A stretch of 6,758 bases of DNA from Actinomycetes bacterium. Lineage in GTDB: Bacteria; Planctomycetota; Phycisphaerae; JAACET01. A program made the translations under genes and the position numbers. Within the stretch, counting starts at the first letter, position 1, and every line of letters begins with the position of its first letter. The stretch covers positions 1-6,758 of the forward strand of contig DAOVKO010000117.1 of assembly GCA_030631725.1 (NCBI GenBank). Reading direction: 5' to 3'. The notes under the pieces are model-generated. The model searched no databases, had not been told where the DNA came from, and was given only the letters and a program-made list of their open reading frames with translations. Of the stretch, positions 1 to 5,390 are shown one piece after another.

Positions 1-435
1 AGGCCCGGCGTCGTTATCGGGGCCCGCGGGGCCGAGATCGACAGGGTCAAAGACGAACTGGAGGATCTAACCCACCGAGTGGTCAGCGTAAACGTCATCG
101 AGGTCAAAAAGCCCGATATCGATGCACAGCTCGTCGCCGATGGTATTGCCGAGCAACTCAAACGCAGGTACTCCTTCCGTAGAACCATGAGACAACGCTG
201 CGAGGGAGCCATGTCTGCCGGTGCCTTGGGCGTTAAGATAATTTGTTCCGGTCGATTGGGCGGGGCTGAAATCGCTCGCTCCGAAAAGCTGATCTTCGGC
301 AGTATTCCTTTGCACACCTTACGCGCCGACGTGGATTATGGCGTGGCCACCTCGCACACCACTTACGGTGCTATTGGTATCAAAGTTTGGATATACAAGG
401 GGTTTCTTGGCCAAGCTGAACAGGAGAAAGCATAA
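1..435 (+). CDS. rpsC: 30S ribosomal protein S3, 3' part (5' end outside window)
   Basis: S3 sits at the mRNA entry tunnel of the 30S subunit. The frame is open from base 1 and gives 144 residues. By alignment from memory to E. coli S3 about 70 N-terminal residues are missing to the left. The fragment opens inside the type II KH domain, with the GxxG loop reading VIGARG (fragment residues 5-10) where many bacteria have GKKG. The C-terminal S3 domain follows: LVADGIAEQL, then FRRTMR at 59-64, SGRLGGAEIAR, PLHTLRADVDYG and TTYGAIGIKVWIYKG. The arginines matching E. coli R131 and R132, implicated in mRNA unwinding, are kept (60, 61), and K135 is replaced by Arg (64). The protein ends soon after the conserved core with a short tail. 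Its TAA stop overlaps the rplP ATG by one base, which suggests coupled translation. Identity is secure; only the true start is unseen. Confidence 0.97.
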   Translation, partial: RPGVVIGARGAEIDRVKDELEDLTHRVVSVNVIEVKKPDIDAQLVADGIAEQLKRRYSFRRTMRQRCEGAMSAGALGVKIICSGRLGGAEIARSEKLIFGSIPLHTLRADVDYGVATSHTTYGAIGIKVWIYKGFLGQAEQEKA

Positions 436-854
436 TGGCCCTGATGCCCAAAAGAGTTAAGTTCCGAAAGTCCCAGCGCGGCAAGATCAAAGGCAACGCT
501 ACCAAAGGAAACACCGTAGCTTTTGGCGAGTACGGCCTGCAGTCCTTGGGCACCGGCTGGATTACTACCCAGCAGATCGAAGCCGGACGCGTCGCCGCTA
601 CCCATTTTCTGCATCGCGAGGGACGTGTTTATACGCGGATTTTCCCGCACAAGTCGATCTCCTCCAAGCCCTTGGAAACCCGGATGGGCAAGGGCAAGGG
701 TGAGCCCGACACCTGGGTCGCTTGTGTAAAGCCAGGCACGGTGCTGTTCGAAATTGCCGGCGTCCCCGAGGACTTGGCCAAGCGAGCTCTAAGACGAGTC
801 GCCCACAAAATGCCCCTACGCTGTCGTTTCCTTTATCGGCGGCGCACACTGTAG
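435..854 (+). CDS. rplP: 50S ribosomal protein L16
   Basis: L16 is a late-assembling 50S protein near the A-site tRNA elbow and the peptidyl transferase centre. The 139 residues match the family length (E. coli 136). Visible motifs are MPKRVKFRKSQRGK at the N-terminus, NTVAFGEYGLQ (26-36), the IEAGRVA helix (48-54), RIFPHK (68-73), ETRMGKGKGEPDTWVA (81-96) and the end block PGTVLFEIAGVPEDLAKRAL with AHKMPLRCRF. Arg83 aligns with E. coli Arg81, the residue hydroxylated by the YcfD oxygenase in some bacteria. The ATG shares its A with the rpsC stop (TAATG), and an AGGAGA SD lies about 9 nt upstream inside rpsC. The longer MALMP start, the NATKGN segment and FPHKS look planctomycete-like to me, which is inference. 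Confidence 0.98.
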   Translation: MALMPKRVKFRKSQRGKIKGNATKGNTVAFGEYGLQSLGTGWITTQQIEAGRVAATHFLHREGRVYTRIFPHKSISSKPLETRMGKGKGEPDTWVACVKPGTVLFEIAGVPEDLAKRALRRVAHKMPLRCRFLYRRRTL

Positions 855-874
855 TTTTAGGTCCGGAGCAGCGA

Positions 875-1084
875 ATGAAAATTGCCGAGGTCAGAGCCCT
901 ATCCGACGAGGAATTGGCCGCCGAGTTGGAACGCCTCGAACGCCACTCCTTTGATATTCGCGCCCAGGCGGTTACCGAAAAGCTCGAGGACCCCAGTTTG
1001 TTGGGAAAAGCCAAGCGGGACATCGCTCGCATAAAAACCGTCATAGCCCAGCGGGCTCGTCAGAGTTCGTCGCTCGCTGAATAA
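875..1084 (+). CDS. rpmC: 50S ribosomal protein L29
   Basis: L29 is a small helical hairpin protein near the exit of the nascent-peptide tunnel, next to L23. The frame extends far upstream through rplP, but the ATG at 875 is preceded by CGGAG (864-868) at a 6-nt spacing and gives a normal 69-residue L29, so it is chosen. The product starts MKIAEVRALSDEELAAELE, the usual first helix, followed by the LERHSFDIRAQ segment, where L29s typically have L-(F/L)-x-LRxQ. It ends with the second helix AKRDIARIKTVIAQR. His and Phe-Asp within the usually Leu-rich middle motif are slightly divergent. It lies 20 nt after rplP and 35 nt before rpsQ, its standard position. Confidence 0.96.
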   Translation: MKIAEVRALSDEELAAELERLERHSFDIRAQAVTEKLEDPSLLGKAKRDIARIKTVIAQRARQSSSLAE

Positions 1085-1119
1085 GAAATCTTGATTTGTA
1101 CCTTGGAGTTGCAACCGTT

Positions 1120-1401
1120 ATGACTGATACCGCCCAGCAAAGACGAGGCAGGGTTCGCACCCTGGTTGGCACGGTAGTCTCTGCCAAGGCTGACAAAACC
1201 GTTACCGTCGCCGTCACTCGACTGGTCAAGCACCCCCGCTACGGTAAGTACATACGCCGCACTACCCGCCTTCACGTGCACGATCCAAAGGGATCGGTTC
1301 AACTCGGAGACACCGTCCAGATCGCTCAGTGTCGGCCGGTCAGTAAGACCAAAAGTTGGCGAGTCTTCAAGTTGATCAATCGACCCGAGGCTGTGGAGTA
1401 G
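1120..1401 (+). CDS. rpsQ: 30S ribosomal protein S17
   Basis: S17 is an OB-fold protein that binds 16S rRNA early in 30S assembly. The 93 residues show GTVVSAKADKTVTVAVTRLVKHP (17-39), then YGKYIRRTTRLHVHDP, the GDTVQIAQCRPVSKTKSWRV block and a short tail. The family is about 80-90 residues long, so the roughly 9-residue N-terminal MTDTAQQRR extension is mild and common. The ATG at 1120 is chosen. A GGAG at 1105-1108 lies 11 nt upstream, which is rather long. A TTG in frame at 1096 would add eight non-family residues and has no SD in place. The gene lies 35 nt after rpmC and 35 nt before rplN. Confidence 0.97.
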   Translation: MTDTAQQRRGRVRTLVGTVVSAKADKTVTVAVTRLVKHPRYGKYIRRTTRLHVHDPKGSVQLGDTVQIAQCRPVSKTKSWRVFKLINRPEAVE

Positions 1402-1436
1402 CCGGGCCCGAATTGCCTTGTTCCTGAGGTTCTACT

Positions 1437-1823
1437 GTGATTCAGATGCAGACCAGAATAACGATTGCCGACAACTCCGGGGCCAAAATCGCCGAGTGTA
1501 TTAAGGTTCTCCGCGGCTCCACTGCTCGCGGAAAGTACACCCGACGCACCGCCGGACTCGGTGATGTCATAGTCTGTGCCGTAAAGAAGGCCATTGCCGG
1601 TGGAGAGGTAAAGTCCGGAGACAAGGTCCGTTGTGTTATCGTCCGCACCAAGCACCGCACCCGCAGGATCGACGGCAGTTATGTTCGCTTTGACCATAAC
1701 GCCGGGGTGATCATCGACCAGGACGGTAATCCCCGCGGCACCCGTATCTTCGGGGCCGTCGGACGTGAGTTAAGGGAAAAGAAATTCATGAAGATTATTT
1801 CTCTAGCTTCTGAGGTTGTTTGA
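1437..1823 (+). CDS. rplN: 50S ribosomal protein L14
   Basis: L14 lies on the 50S face that meets 16S helix 44 (bridge B8) and is also the site bound by the silencing factor RsfS. The start is GTG at 1437: it yields the family N-terminus MIQMQTRITIADNSGAK and has TGAGG (1425-1429) 7 nt upstream. The 128 residues exceed E. coli L14 (123) because the loop after IKVL reads GSTARGKYTRRTAGLGD (27-43), about six residues longer than in E. coli. The rest is standard: KSGDKVRCVIVRTK, the RFDHNAGVIID strand, and NPRGTRIFGAVGRELREKKF followed by MKIISLASEVV. An in-frame ATG at 1446 would cut off the conserved MIQ. rplX begins only 4 nt downstream. Confidence 0.98.
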   Translation: MIQMQTRITIADNSGAKIAECIKVLRGSTARGKYTRRTAGLGDVIVCAVKKAIAGGEVKSGDKVRCVIVRTKHRTRRIDGSYVRFDHNAGVIIDQDGNPRGTRIFGAVGRELREKKFMKIISLASEVV

Positions 1824-1827
1824 GATT

Positions 1828-2175
1828 ATGCCCGCCCATGTAAAAAAAGGCGATATCGTCATGGTTATCTGTGGCGACGACAAAGGTAAGCAGGGCCGAG
1901 TCCTGCGCGTTCTGCCCAAGACCGATCGTGTCCTGGTTGAAGGTGTAAACCGCGTCTACCGACATGTAAAACGCAGCCGCAAGAATCCTCAGGGCGGTCG
2001 TTTGGAAAAGGAAGCTGCTATTCATGTTTCCAACGTTCAACCCATTGTCTCCGGTCGAGCTACCCGCGTCGGATTCCAAAAACAATCCGACGGCCTCAAG
2101 CATCGCGTCGCTCGTGGAAATCATCCCCGGGCCGGCACTTCCTTAGGCGTAGTCTCCGGCAAAGCAAAGCAGTAG
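1828..2175 (+). CDS. rplX: 50S ribosomal protein L24
   Basis: L24 starts 50S assembly by binding the 5' end of 23S rRNA and later sits near the tunnel exit. The 115 residues begin with a KOW domain (about 5-33: HVKKGDIVMVICGDDKGKQG and RVLRVLPK), then VLVEGVNRVYRHVK and GGRLEKEAAIHVSNVQP, all family hallmarks, and a short basic tail. The ATG at 1828 is used. The upstream TTG at 1816 directly abuts a TGAGG and could not use it, while that TGAGG (1811-1815, inside the rplN end) is 12 nt from the ATG, so starting may rely on coupling with rplN, whose stop is 4 nt away. The gene precedes rplE by 13 nt. Confidence 0.97.
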   Translation: MPAHVKKGDIVMVICGDDKGKQGRVLRVLPKTDRVLVEGVNRVYRHVKRSRKNPQGGRLEKEAAIHVSNVQPIVSGRATRVGFQKQSDGLKHRVARGNHPRAGTSLGVVSGKAKQ

Positions 2176-2188
2176 CTGGTGGATCGTT

Positions 2189-2731
2189 ATGGCTAGACTT
2201 CTGGAAAGATACAAAACACAAATATCACCCACTCTGCGGGAGGAGTTCAGCTGTTCTACGCTCATGGCCGTTCCCGCTTTGAAAAAGGTGGTTGTTTCCA
2301 TGGGCGTCGGCAGAGCTCTGGCCGAAAAAAAGAGACTCGAAATTGCCGCTGCCGAGTTGGCTTTGATTACTGGCCAAAAACCTTTGGTCTGCAAGGCCAC
2401 CAAGTCCGTCGCCAGCTTCAAGCTTCGCGAGGGCAACGAGATTGGTCTGAAGGTTACTCTCCGGGGACGCAGAATGTTTGAGTTCGTCGATCGCCTCATA
2501 AACGCCGCTATCCCCCGTATGCGGGACTTTCGCGGCCTCAATCCCAAAAGCTTTGACGGACGGGGCAATTACAATATGGGGCTCACCGAGCAGACCGTCT
2601 TTCCCGAGATTGACGCCGCCAAAACCGAATTCCAGCAGGGCATGAACATCACCTTTGTTACCACTACTGAATCTGACGAACAGGCCCGGCGGCTTTTGAG
2701 ACTCTTGGGTATGCCTTTTCGCACGGAGTAA
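2189..2731 (+). CDS. rplE: 50S ribosomal protein L5
   Basis: L5 binds 5S rRNA, forms the central protuberance together with L18, and contacts the P-site tRNA. The 180 residues equal the usual length (E. coli 179). Motifs in order are LLERYKTQI near the start, VPALKKVVVSMGVG (28-41), ITGQKPLVCKATKSVASFKL (60-79), REGNEIGLKVTLRG (80-93), MFEFVDRLINAAIPRMRDFRG (96-116) and GRGNYNMGLTEQTVFPEI (124-141). The ATG is preceded by GGTGG (about 2178-2182) at a 6-nt spacing. The GGAG inside its last codons (2725-2728) serves rpsN, 7 nt downstream. In E. coli the S8 repressor site lies close to the start of this gene; I could not recognise an equivalent fold here. Confidence 0.98.
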   Translation: MARLLERYKTQISPTLREEFSCSTLMAVPALKKVVVSMGVGRALAEKKRLEIAAAELALITGQKPLVCKATKSVASFKLREGNEIGLKVTLRGRRMFEFVDRLINAAIPRMRDFRGLNPKSFDGRGNYNMGLTEQTVFPEIDAAKTEFQQGMNITFVTTTESDEQARRLLRLLGMPFRTE

Positions 2732-2738
2732 TTAATCT

Positions 2739-2924
2739 ATGGCCACTAAGGGACAGATTGCCAAGTGTGCTCGAAAACCAAAGTTCTCTACTCGGGCCTA
2801 CACCCGCTGTGCCCTCTGTGGTCGTCCTAGAGCTGTTTACCGAAAGTTCAAGATTTGTCGTATTTGTTTCCGCAATCTGGCTGCCGAGGGCAAGATTCCC
2901 GGAGTGAAAAAGGCTAGTTGGTAG
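2739..2924 (+). CDS. rpsN: 30S ribosomal protein S14, zinc-binding type (type Z)
   Basis: S14 is a 30S head protein. This 61-residue form is the short zinc ribbon type (often written rpsZ or rpsN1), unlike the roughly 100-residue zinc-free C- form of E. coli. The four ligands are visible as CALC (24-27) and CRIC (40-43) separated by 12 residues. The end FRNLAAEGKIPGVKKASW is the classic S14 C-terminus. There is an extra cysteine at position 10, in KCARKPKF. The SD is GGAG (2725-2728) in the tail of rplE, 10 nt before the ATG. The type Z form ties this ribosomal protein to zinc supply. Many bacteria carry a second C- copy elsewhere under Zur control, but this window cannot show that. Confidence 0.98.
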   Translation: MATKGQIAKCARKPKFSTRAYTRCALCGRPRAVYRKFKICRICFRNLAAEGKIPGVKKASW

Positions 2925-2992
2925 GTTTCTATTAGGAATCTGTGTAACCCGTGGCGAATTCTTTTGTTTTCGCTTGATTTTGGAGCTTGTTG

Positions 2993-3391
2993 ATGAGCCT
3001 CACAGACCCCATTGCTGATATGCTCACCAGGATCAGAAATGCCACCCGTGTTTCCAAACCCCGGGTAGATATCTGCGGTTCCAAAACCTGCGCCGGCATC
3101 GCTCGGGTCCTCAAGGAAGAAGGATTCGTCGAGGACTTCAAATTCATCGAGGACAACAAGCAGGGAATCGTAAGGGTCTATCTAAAATACGGCCCCGAAG
3201 GTCAGCCGGTCATTAACACCATCAAACGCGAGTCTCGTCCTGGCCTGAGAGTCTATAAGCCCGTTAGCGAGTTGCCCAAGGTGCTCAACGGCTTGGGTAT
3301 CGCCGTGGTTTCTACCAGCCAAGGTATTATGTCGGACCGCCAGTGTCGAAAGGCCAATGTTGGCGGCGAGCTATTGGCCACCGTCCACTAG
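2993..3391 (+). CDS. rpsH: 30S ribosomal protein S8
   Basis: S8 binds 16S helix 21 in the platform of the 30S subunit, and in E. coli it also represses translation of the spc operon. The 132 residues begin MSLTDPIADMLTRIRNATRV, continue with GIARVLKEEGFVEDF (35-49) and RESRPGLRVY (79-88), and end with the RNA-binding signature VVSTSQGIMSDRQCRKANVGGELL (from 105). The ATG at 2993 is chosen because TGGAG (2981-2985) lies 7 nt upstream and the result is the exact family N-terminus. The two in-frame TTG codons just before it (2987, 2990) are too close to the SD. The last residues are TVH instead of the more usual EVW-like end. It follows the largest gap in the window (68 nt). Confidence 0.98.
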   Translation: MSLTDPIADMLTRIRNATRVSKPRVDICGSKTCAGIARVLKEEGFVEDFKFIEDNKQGIVRVYLKYGPEGQPVINTIKRESRPGLRVYKPVSELPKVLNGLGIAVVSTSQGIMSDRQCRKANVGGELLATVH

Positions 3392-3397
3392 CTTAGC

Positions 3398-3408
3398 CTC
3401 CTCGGGAG
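3398..3408 (+). promoter_or_regulatory. Small hairpin covering the rplF Shine-Dalgarno
   Basis: CTCC at 3398-3401 is complementary to GGAG at 3405-3408 with a three-base TCG loop, so the SD of rplF could be paired in the mRNA. A 4-bp stem with so short a loop is weak and can arise by chance. Unwinding by ribosomes finishing rpsH, whose stop is at 3389-3391, would expose it, which is consistent with coupled translation. The function is inference only. Confidence 0.25.
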
Positions 3409-3414
3409 TTTTGT

Positions 3415-3969
3415 ATGAGTCGTATCGGAAAACAACCTGTACCCCTGCCTGATAATGTTCAGGCAAAAATCGCCAAGCGACAAATCACCGTTTCCGGCCC
3501 CAAGGGTACTTTGAATTTCGAGCATCATCCGCAGGTAACTGTCAAGCTCGACCAGGATACCAAAGCTCTTCTCGTTACCCGCCGCAGTGACTCCAAGTTC
3601 AGCCGGTCCCTCCACGGCCTTACCCGGGCCCTGTTGGCCAACATGGTTGCCGGAGTTACCAAGGGCTTTGAAAGGGTCGTCCTTATTGAAGGTATTGGTT
3701 ACGGAGCCGTCCTCCAGGGACGCAATCTCGTCCTCAACGTAGGCTTCGCTCGTCCGGCCACTTTGCAAATCCCCGACGGTGTGCAGGTGGAATTGCCCTC
3801 GCCTCAACGGGTAATCTTTTCCGGTGTCGACAAGCAGATCGTCAATGATTTCGCCGCCCAGGTTCGTTTGGTACGACGGGCTGACCCTTACCATCAGAAG
3901 GGAATGCGCTATGAGGGCGAGGTCGTCCGCCGCAAGGTCGGCAAGGCCTTTGCTTCCGGCCCCGTTTAG
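3415..3969 (+). CDS. rplF: 50S ribosomal protein L6
   Basis: L6 lies at the base of the L7/L12 stalk next to the sarcin-ricin loop, where translational GTPases act. Its 184 residues (E. coli 177) hold the two tandem L6 folds. The first covers about 1-80: MSRIGKQPVPLP, ITVSGPKGTL, then SLHGLTRALLANMVAGVTKG at 65-84. The second covers about 85-178: IEGIGYGAVLQG, LVLNVGFARP, and GVDKQIVNDFAAQVR. The signature ADPYHQKGMRYEGEVVRRK (156-174) is intact and the protein ends KAFASGPV. The ATG has GGGAG (3404-3408) 6 nt upstream. CTCC just before it can pair with that SD (see the separate entry). It lies 23 nt after rpsH and 43 nt before rplR. Confidence 0.98.
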   Translation: MSRIGKQPVPLPDNVQAKIAKRQITVSGPKGTLNFEHHPQVTVKLDQDTKALLVTRRSDSKFSRSLHGLTRALLANMVAGVTKGFERVVLIEGIGYGAVLQGRNLVLNVGFARPATLQIPDGVQVELPSPQRVIFSGVDKQIVNDFAAQVRLVRRADPYHQKGMRYEGEVVRRKVGKAFASGPV

Positions 3970-4012
3970 TAATGTTTTGCTGGAGTTTGTTTCTCGGATA
4001 GGTTTGACTGTT

Positions 4013-4387
4013 ATGCGGCTTGCAAAGGTGATAACTATACGTCGGCGAAAGTGTAAACGGCGGGTTCGTGCCAAGGTTCAGGGTACTGCCCAGCGGCCCC
4101 GCTTATCGGTATTCCGTTCCAACCGGCACATTTACGCCCAGCTCATCGACGATACCGCTGGCTGTACGCTCGCCGCCGCTGGTACCAGACAGTCAGCCCT
4201 GGCCAAAGCCTTGCACGATGGCTGTGCTTCGAATAAGGATGCCGCCCAACTCGTCGGCAAAGCCATCGCTGCCCAGGCCTTGGCCAAAGGTGTAAGCCAG
4301 GTCTGTTTTGACCGCGGCGGTTACCGCTACCATGGTCGAGTCAAGGCCTTGGCCGACGCCGCCAGAGATGCCGGTTTGAAATTCTAG
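4013..4387 (+). CDS. rplR: 50S ribosomal protein L18
   Basis: L18 binds 5S rRNA in the central protuberance together with L5. The frame runs back into rplF, but the family N-terminus begins at the ATG at 4013, giving 124 residues (E. coli 117). A basic rRNA-binding tail (IRRRKCKRRVRAKVQGTAQR, 9-28) is followed by PRLSVFRSNRHIYAQLIDD (29-47), the helix KDAAQLVGKAIAAQALAKGV (75-94) and the end signature FDRGGYRYHGRVKALADAAR (99-118) with DAGLKF. The start is the least certain in the window. The only nearby SD-like bases are GATAGG (3997-4002), 10 nt upstream, while a stronger GGAG (3982-3985) is 27 nt away. An in-frame TTG at 4004 would add three residues. Four cysteines (14, 51, 71, 98) are many for L18. 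Confidence 0.97.
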   Translation: MRLAKVITIRRRKCKRRVRAKVQGTAQRPRLSVFRSNRHIYAQLIDDTAGCTLAAAGTRQSALAKALHDGCASNKDAAQLVGKAIAAQALAKGVSQVCFDRGGYRYHGRVKALADAARDAGLKF

Positions 4388-4396
4388 ATTAGCCCC

Positions 4397-4411
4397 GGAG
4401 GAACTTTCGTG
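4397..4411 (+). promoter_or_regulatory. Strong SD and GTG start of rpsE
   Basis: GGAGGA at 4397-4402 is a near-complete anti-SD match placed 6 nt before the GTG at 4409. It fixes this non-ATG start, since no ATG lies in frame nearby, and the predicted protein matches S5 length. The other SD sites in the window are mostly only four or five bases (GGAG, TGAGG, GGGAG). Confidence 0.85.
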
Positions 4412-4927
4412 GCCAGAGCCAGAGCCAGAAGCAGAACCAGAACTACTGATCGTGAGCCTAGCCCCTATGACGAGGCAGTGGTAAAGATCTACCGCTGTGC
4501 CACCGTGGTCAAGGGTGGCAGGCGTTTTTCTTTTGCCGCCCTGGTCGTCGTCGGCGACCGCGCCGGCCACGTTGGTTGGGGATATGGAAAAGCCAATGAA
4601 GTACCCTTGGCTGTGGAAAAGGCCATGAAGGAAGCCCGCAAGAGCTTAAAGACCGTTACTCTCTCCGGCAATACCATACCCCACAAGATCGTCGGCCGTT
4701 TTGGAGCCTCATCTATAGTCCTCCTGCCCGCCCGCGAAGGTACCGGCGTTATCGCCGGGGCCAGCGCCCGGGCCGTTCTAGAGTTGGCTGGCGTTCAGGA
4801 TGTCCTCACCAAGGTCCAGGGCTCGACTTCCCCCAAAAACGTCGTCAAGGCCACTTTTGATGGCTTGTTGAAATTGCGATCCCCCCAGCAGGTACAAGAG
4901 CTTCGAGGAGTTGTCTTAGACTCATGA
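4409..4927 (+). CDS. rpsE: 30S ribosomal protein S5
   Basis: S5 lies on the back of the 30S subunit near the mRNA entry and helps decoding accuracy. The start is GTG at 4409, with the strongest SD in the window, GGAGGA (4397-4402), 6 nt upstream. Its 172 residues (E. coli 167) comprise a basic Ala/Arg/Ser/Thr N-terminal tail (2-13), the double-stranded RNA-binding-like S5 N domain (about 23-88) with the VVKGGRRFSF loop (33-42), the spectinomycin-resistance region in E. coli, here in the usual sensitive form, and GYGKANEVPLAVEKAM. The C domain (about 95-158) has LLPAREGTGVIAGASARAVLELAG and GSTSPKNVVKATFDGL. The stop overlaps the rplO ATG as ATGA. In E. coli, rpmD would follow; here it does not. 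The S5 core sequence is the part of the window that most suggests Planctomycetota. Confidence 0.98.
   Translation: MARARARSRTRTTDREPSPYDEAVVKIYRCATVVKGGRRFSFAALVVVGDRAGHVGWGYGKANEVPLAVEKAMKEARKSLKTVTLSGNTIPHKIVGRFGASSIVLLPAREGTGVIAGASARAVLELAGVQDVLTKVQGSTSPKNVVKATFDGLLKLRSPQQVQELRGVVLDS
4412..4441 (+). repeat. Five tandem 6-bp units (GCCAGA type) at the 5' end of rpsE
   Basis: Directly after the rpsE start codon come GCCAGA three times, then AGCAGA and ACCAGA, coding Ala-Arg x3, Ser-Arg, Thr-Arg. The unit is two codons, so a gain or loss of copies keeps the frame. All five arginines use AGA, whereas most other Arg codons in this gene are CGN. The tract lies in the variable basic tail before the S5 core. 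Confidence 0.9.
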
Positions 4928-5370
4928 TGATACACGAGGTTACTGAAGCAGTAGGTAAGCACCGCTTGCGCACCCGACGCGGACGCGGTAGCGGTTCAGG
5001 ACGCGGCAAGACTTGCGGCCGGGGACACAAAGGCGCCGGTGCCCGCTCTGGAAGCGGCGGCAGACTCCTGGCCGAAGGCGGCGCCAAGCCTTTTTATCGC
5101 CGACTCCCCAAGCGAGGTTTCAACAATGCACGTTATGCCCTCCGCTACGACCTCGTGCACCTTGAACAACTCAATGTTTTCGATGACGGGGCTACCGTTG
5201 ATCCTCAGGCCTTTCACCAGGCCGGTTTGACCAGAAGGCCCTCGGCACTGGTCAAGATTCTTGGCGACGGGCAGTTGAGAAAGAAACTGACCGTTCTGGC
5301 CAATAAGTTTTCTGCCTCGGCCGCAAAAAAAATTACCGAAGCCGGCGGACAGGTACAGATTATCTCGTAG
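4924..5370 (+). CDS. rplO: 50S ribosomal protein L15
   Basis: L15 is a 50S assembly protein whose long basic N-terminal arm threads into 23S rRNA. The 148 residues (E. coli 144) have the Gly/Arg-rich arm HRLRTRRGRGSGSGRGKT (13-30), CGRGHKGAGARSGSGG (31-46), then YRRLPKRGFNN (58-68) and a C-terminal domain ending KKITEAGGQVQIIS. Before the YRRLPKRGF block the usual GGQMP-like residues read GGAKP, a local change. The ATG at 4924 overlaps the rpsE stop as ATGA. The next codon is also ATG (4927). GAGGAG (4905-4910) lies 13 nt upstream, somewhat far, so termination-reinitiation from rpsE is likely. secY follows after 20 nt. No rpmD precedes it. Confidence 0.98.
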   Translation: MMIHEVTEAVGKHRLRTRRGRGSGSGRGKTCGRGHKGAGARSGSGGRLLAEGGAKPFYRRLPKRGFNNARYALRYDLVHLEQLNVFDDGATVDPQAFHQAGLTRRPSALVKILGDGQLRKKLTVLANKFSASAAKKITEAGGQVQIIS

Positions 5371-5390
5371 TTTTTGGGTGAATTGGAAAA

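Noticed and set aside
598..1044. 148-codon minus-strand frame across rplP and rpmC
   Set aside because: It overlaps two certain genes antisense, its composition is Ser/Arg-rich as expected for a shadow frame, and it has no recognisable domain.
1403..1410. Perfect palindrome CGGGCCCG just after rpsQ, considered as a terminator stem
   Set aside because: Eight bases with no loop and no T-run after it. The operon clearly continues with rplN 27 bases later.
2131..2160. Inverted repeat GCCGG/CCGGC near the end of rplX, considered as an S8 operator before rplE
   Set aside because: It has only five pairs with a 20-base loop inside coding sequence. The known features of the S8 site (helix 21-like internal loop) could not be recognised.
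2930..2970. Possible promoter in the rpsN-rpsH gap (TATTAG as -10, TTGTTT as -35)
   Set aside because: The hexamers are not paired at a usable spacing: no -35 lies about 17 nt before TATTAG, and no -10 lies 17 nt after TTGTTT.
3388..4074. 228-codon open frame on the minus strand opposite rplF and rplR
   Set aside because: It lies entirely antisense to well-identified L6 and the start of L18, shows no family motif I recognise, and is explained by the codon pattern of the + strand genes.
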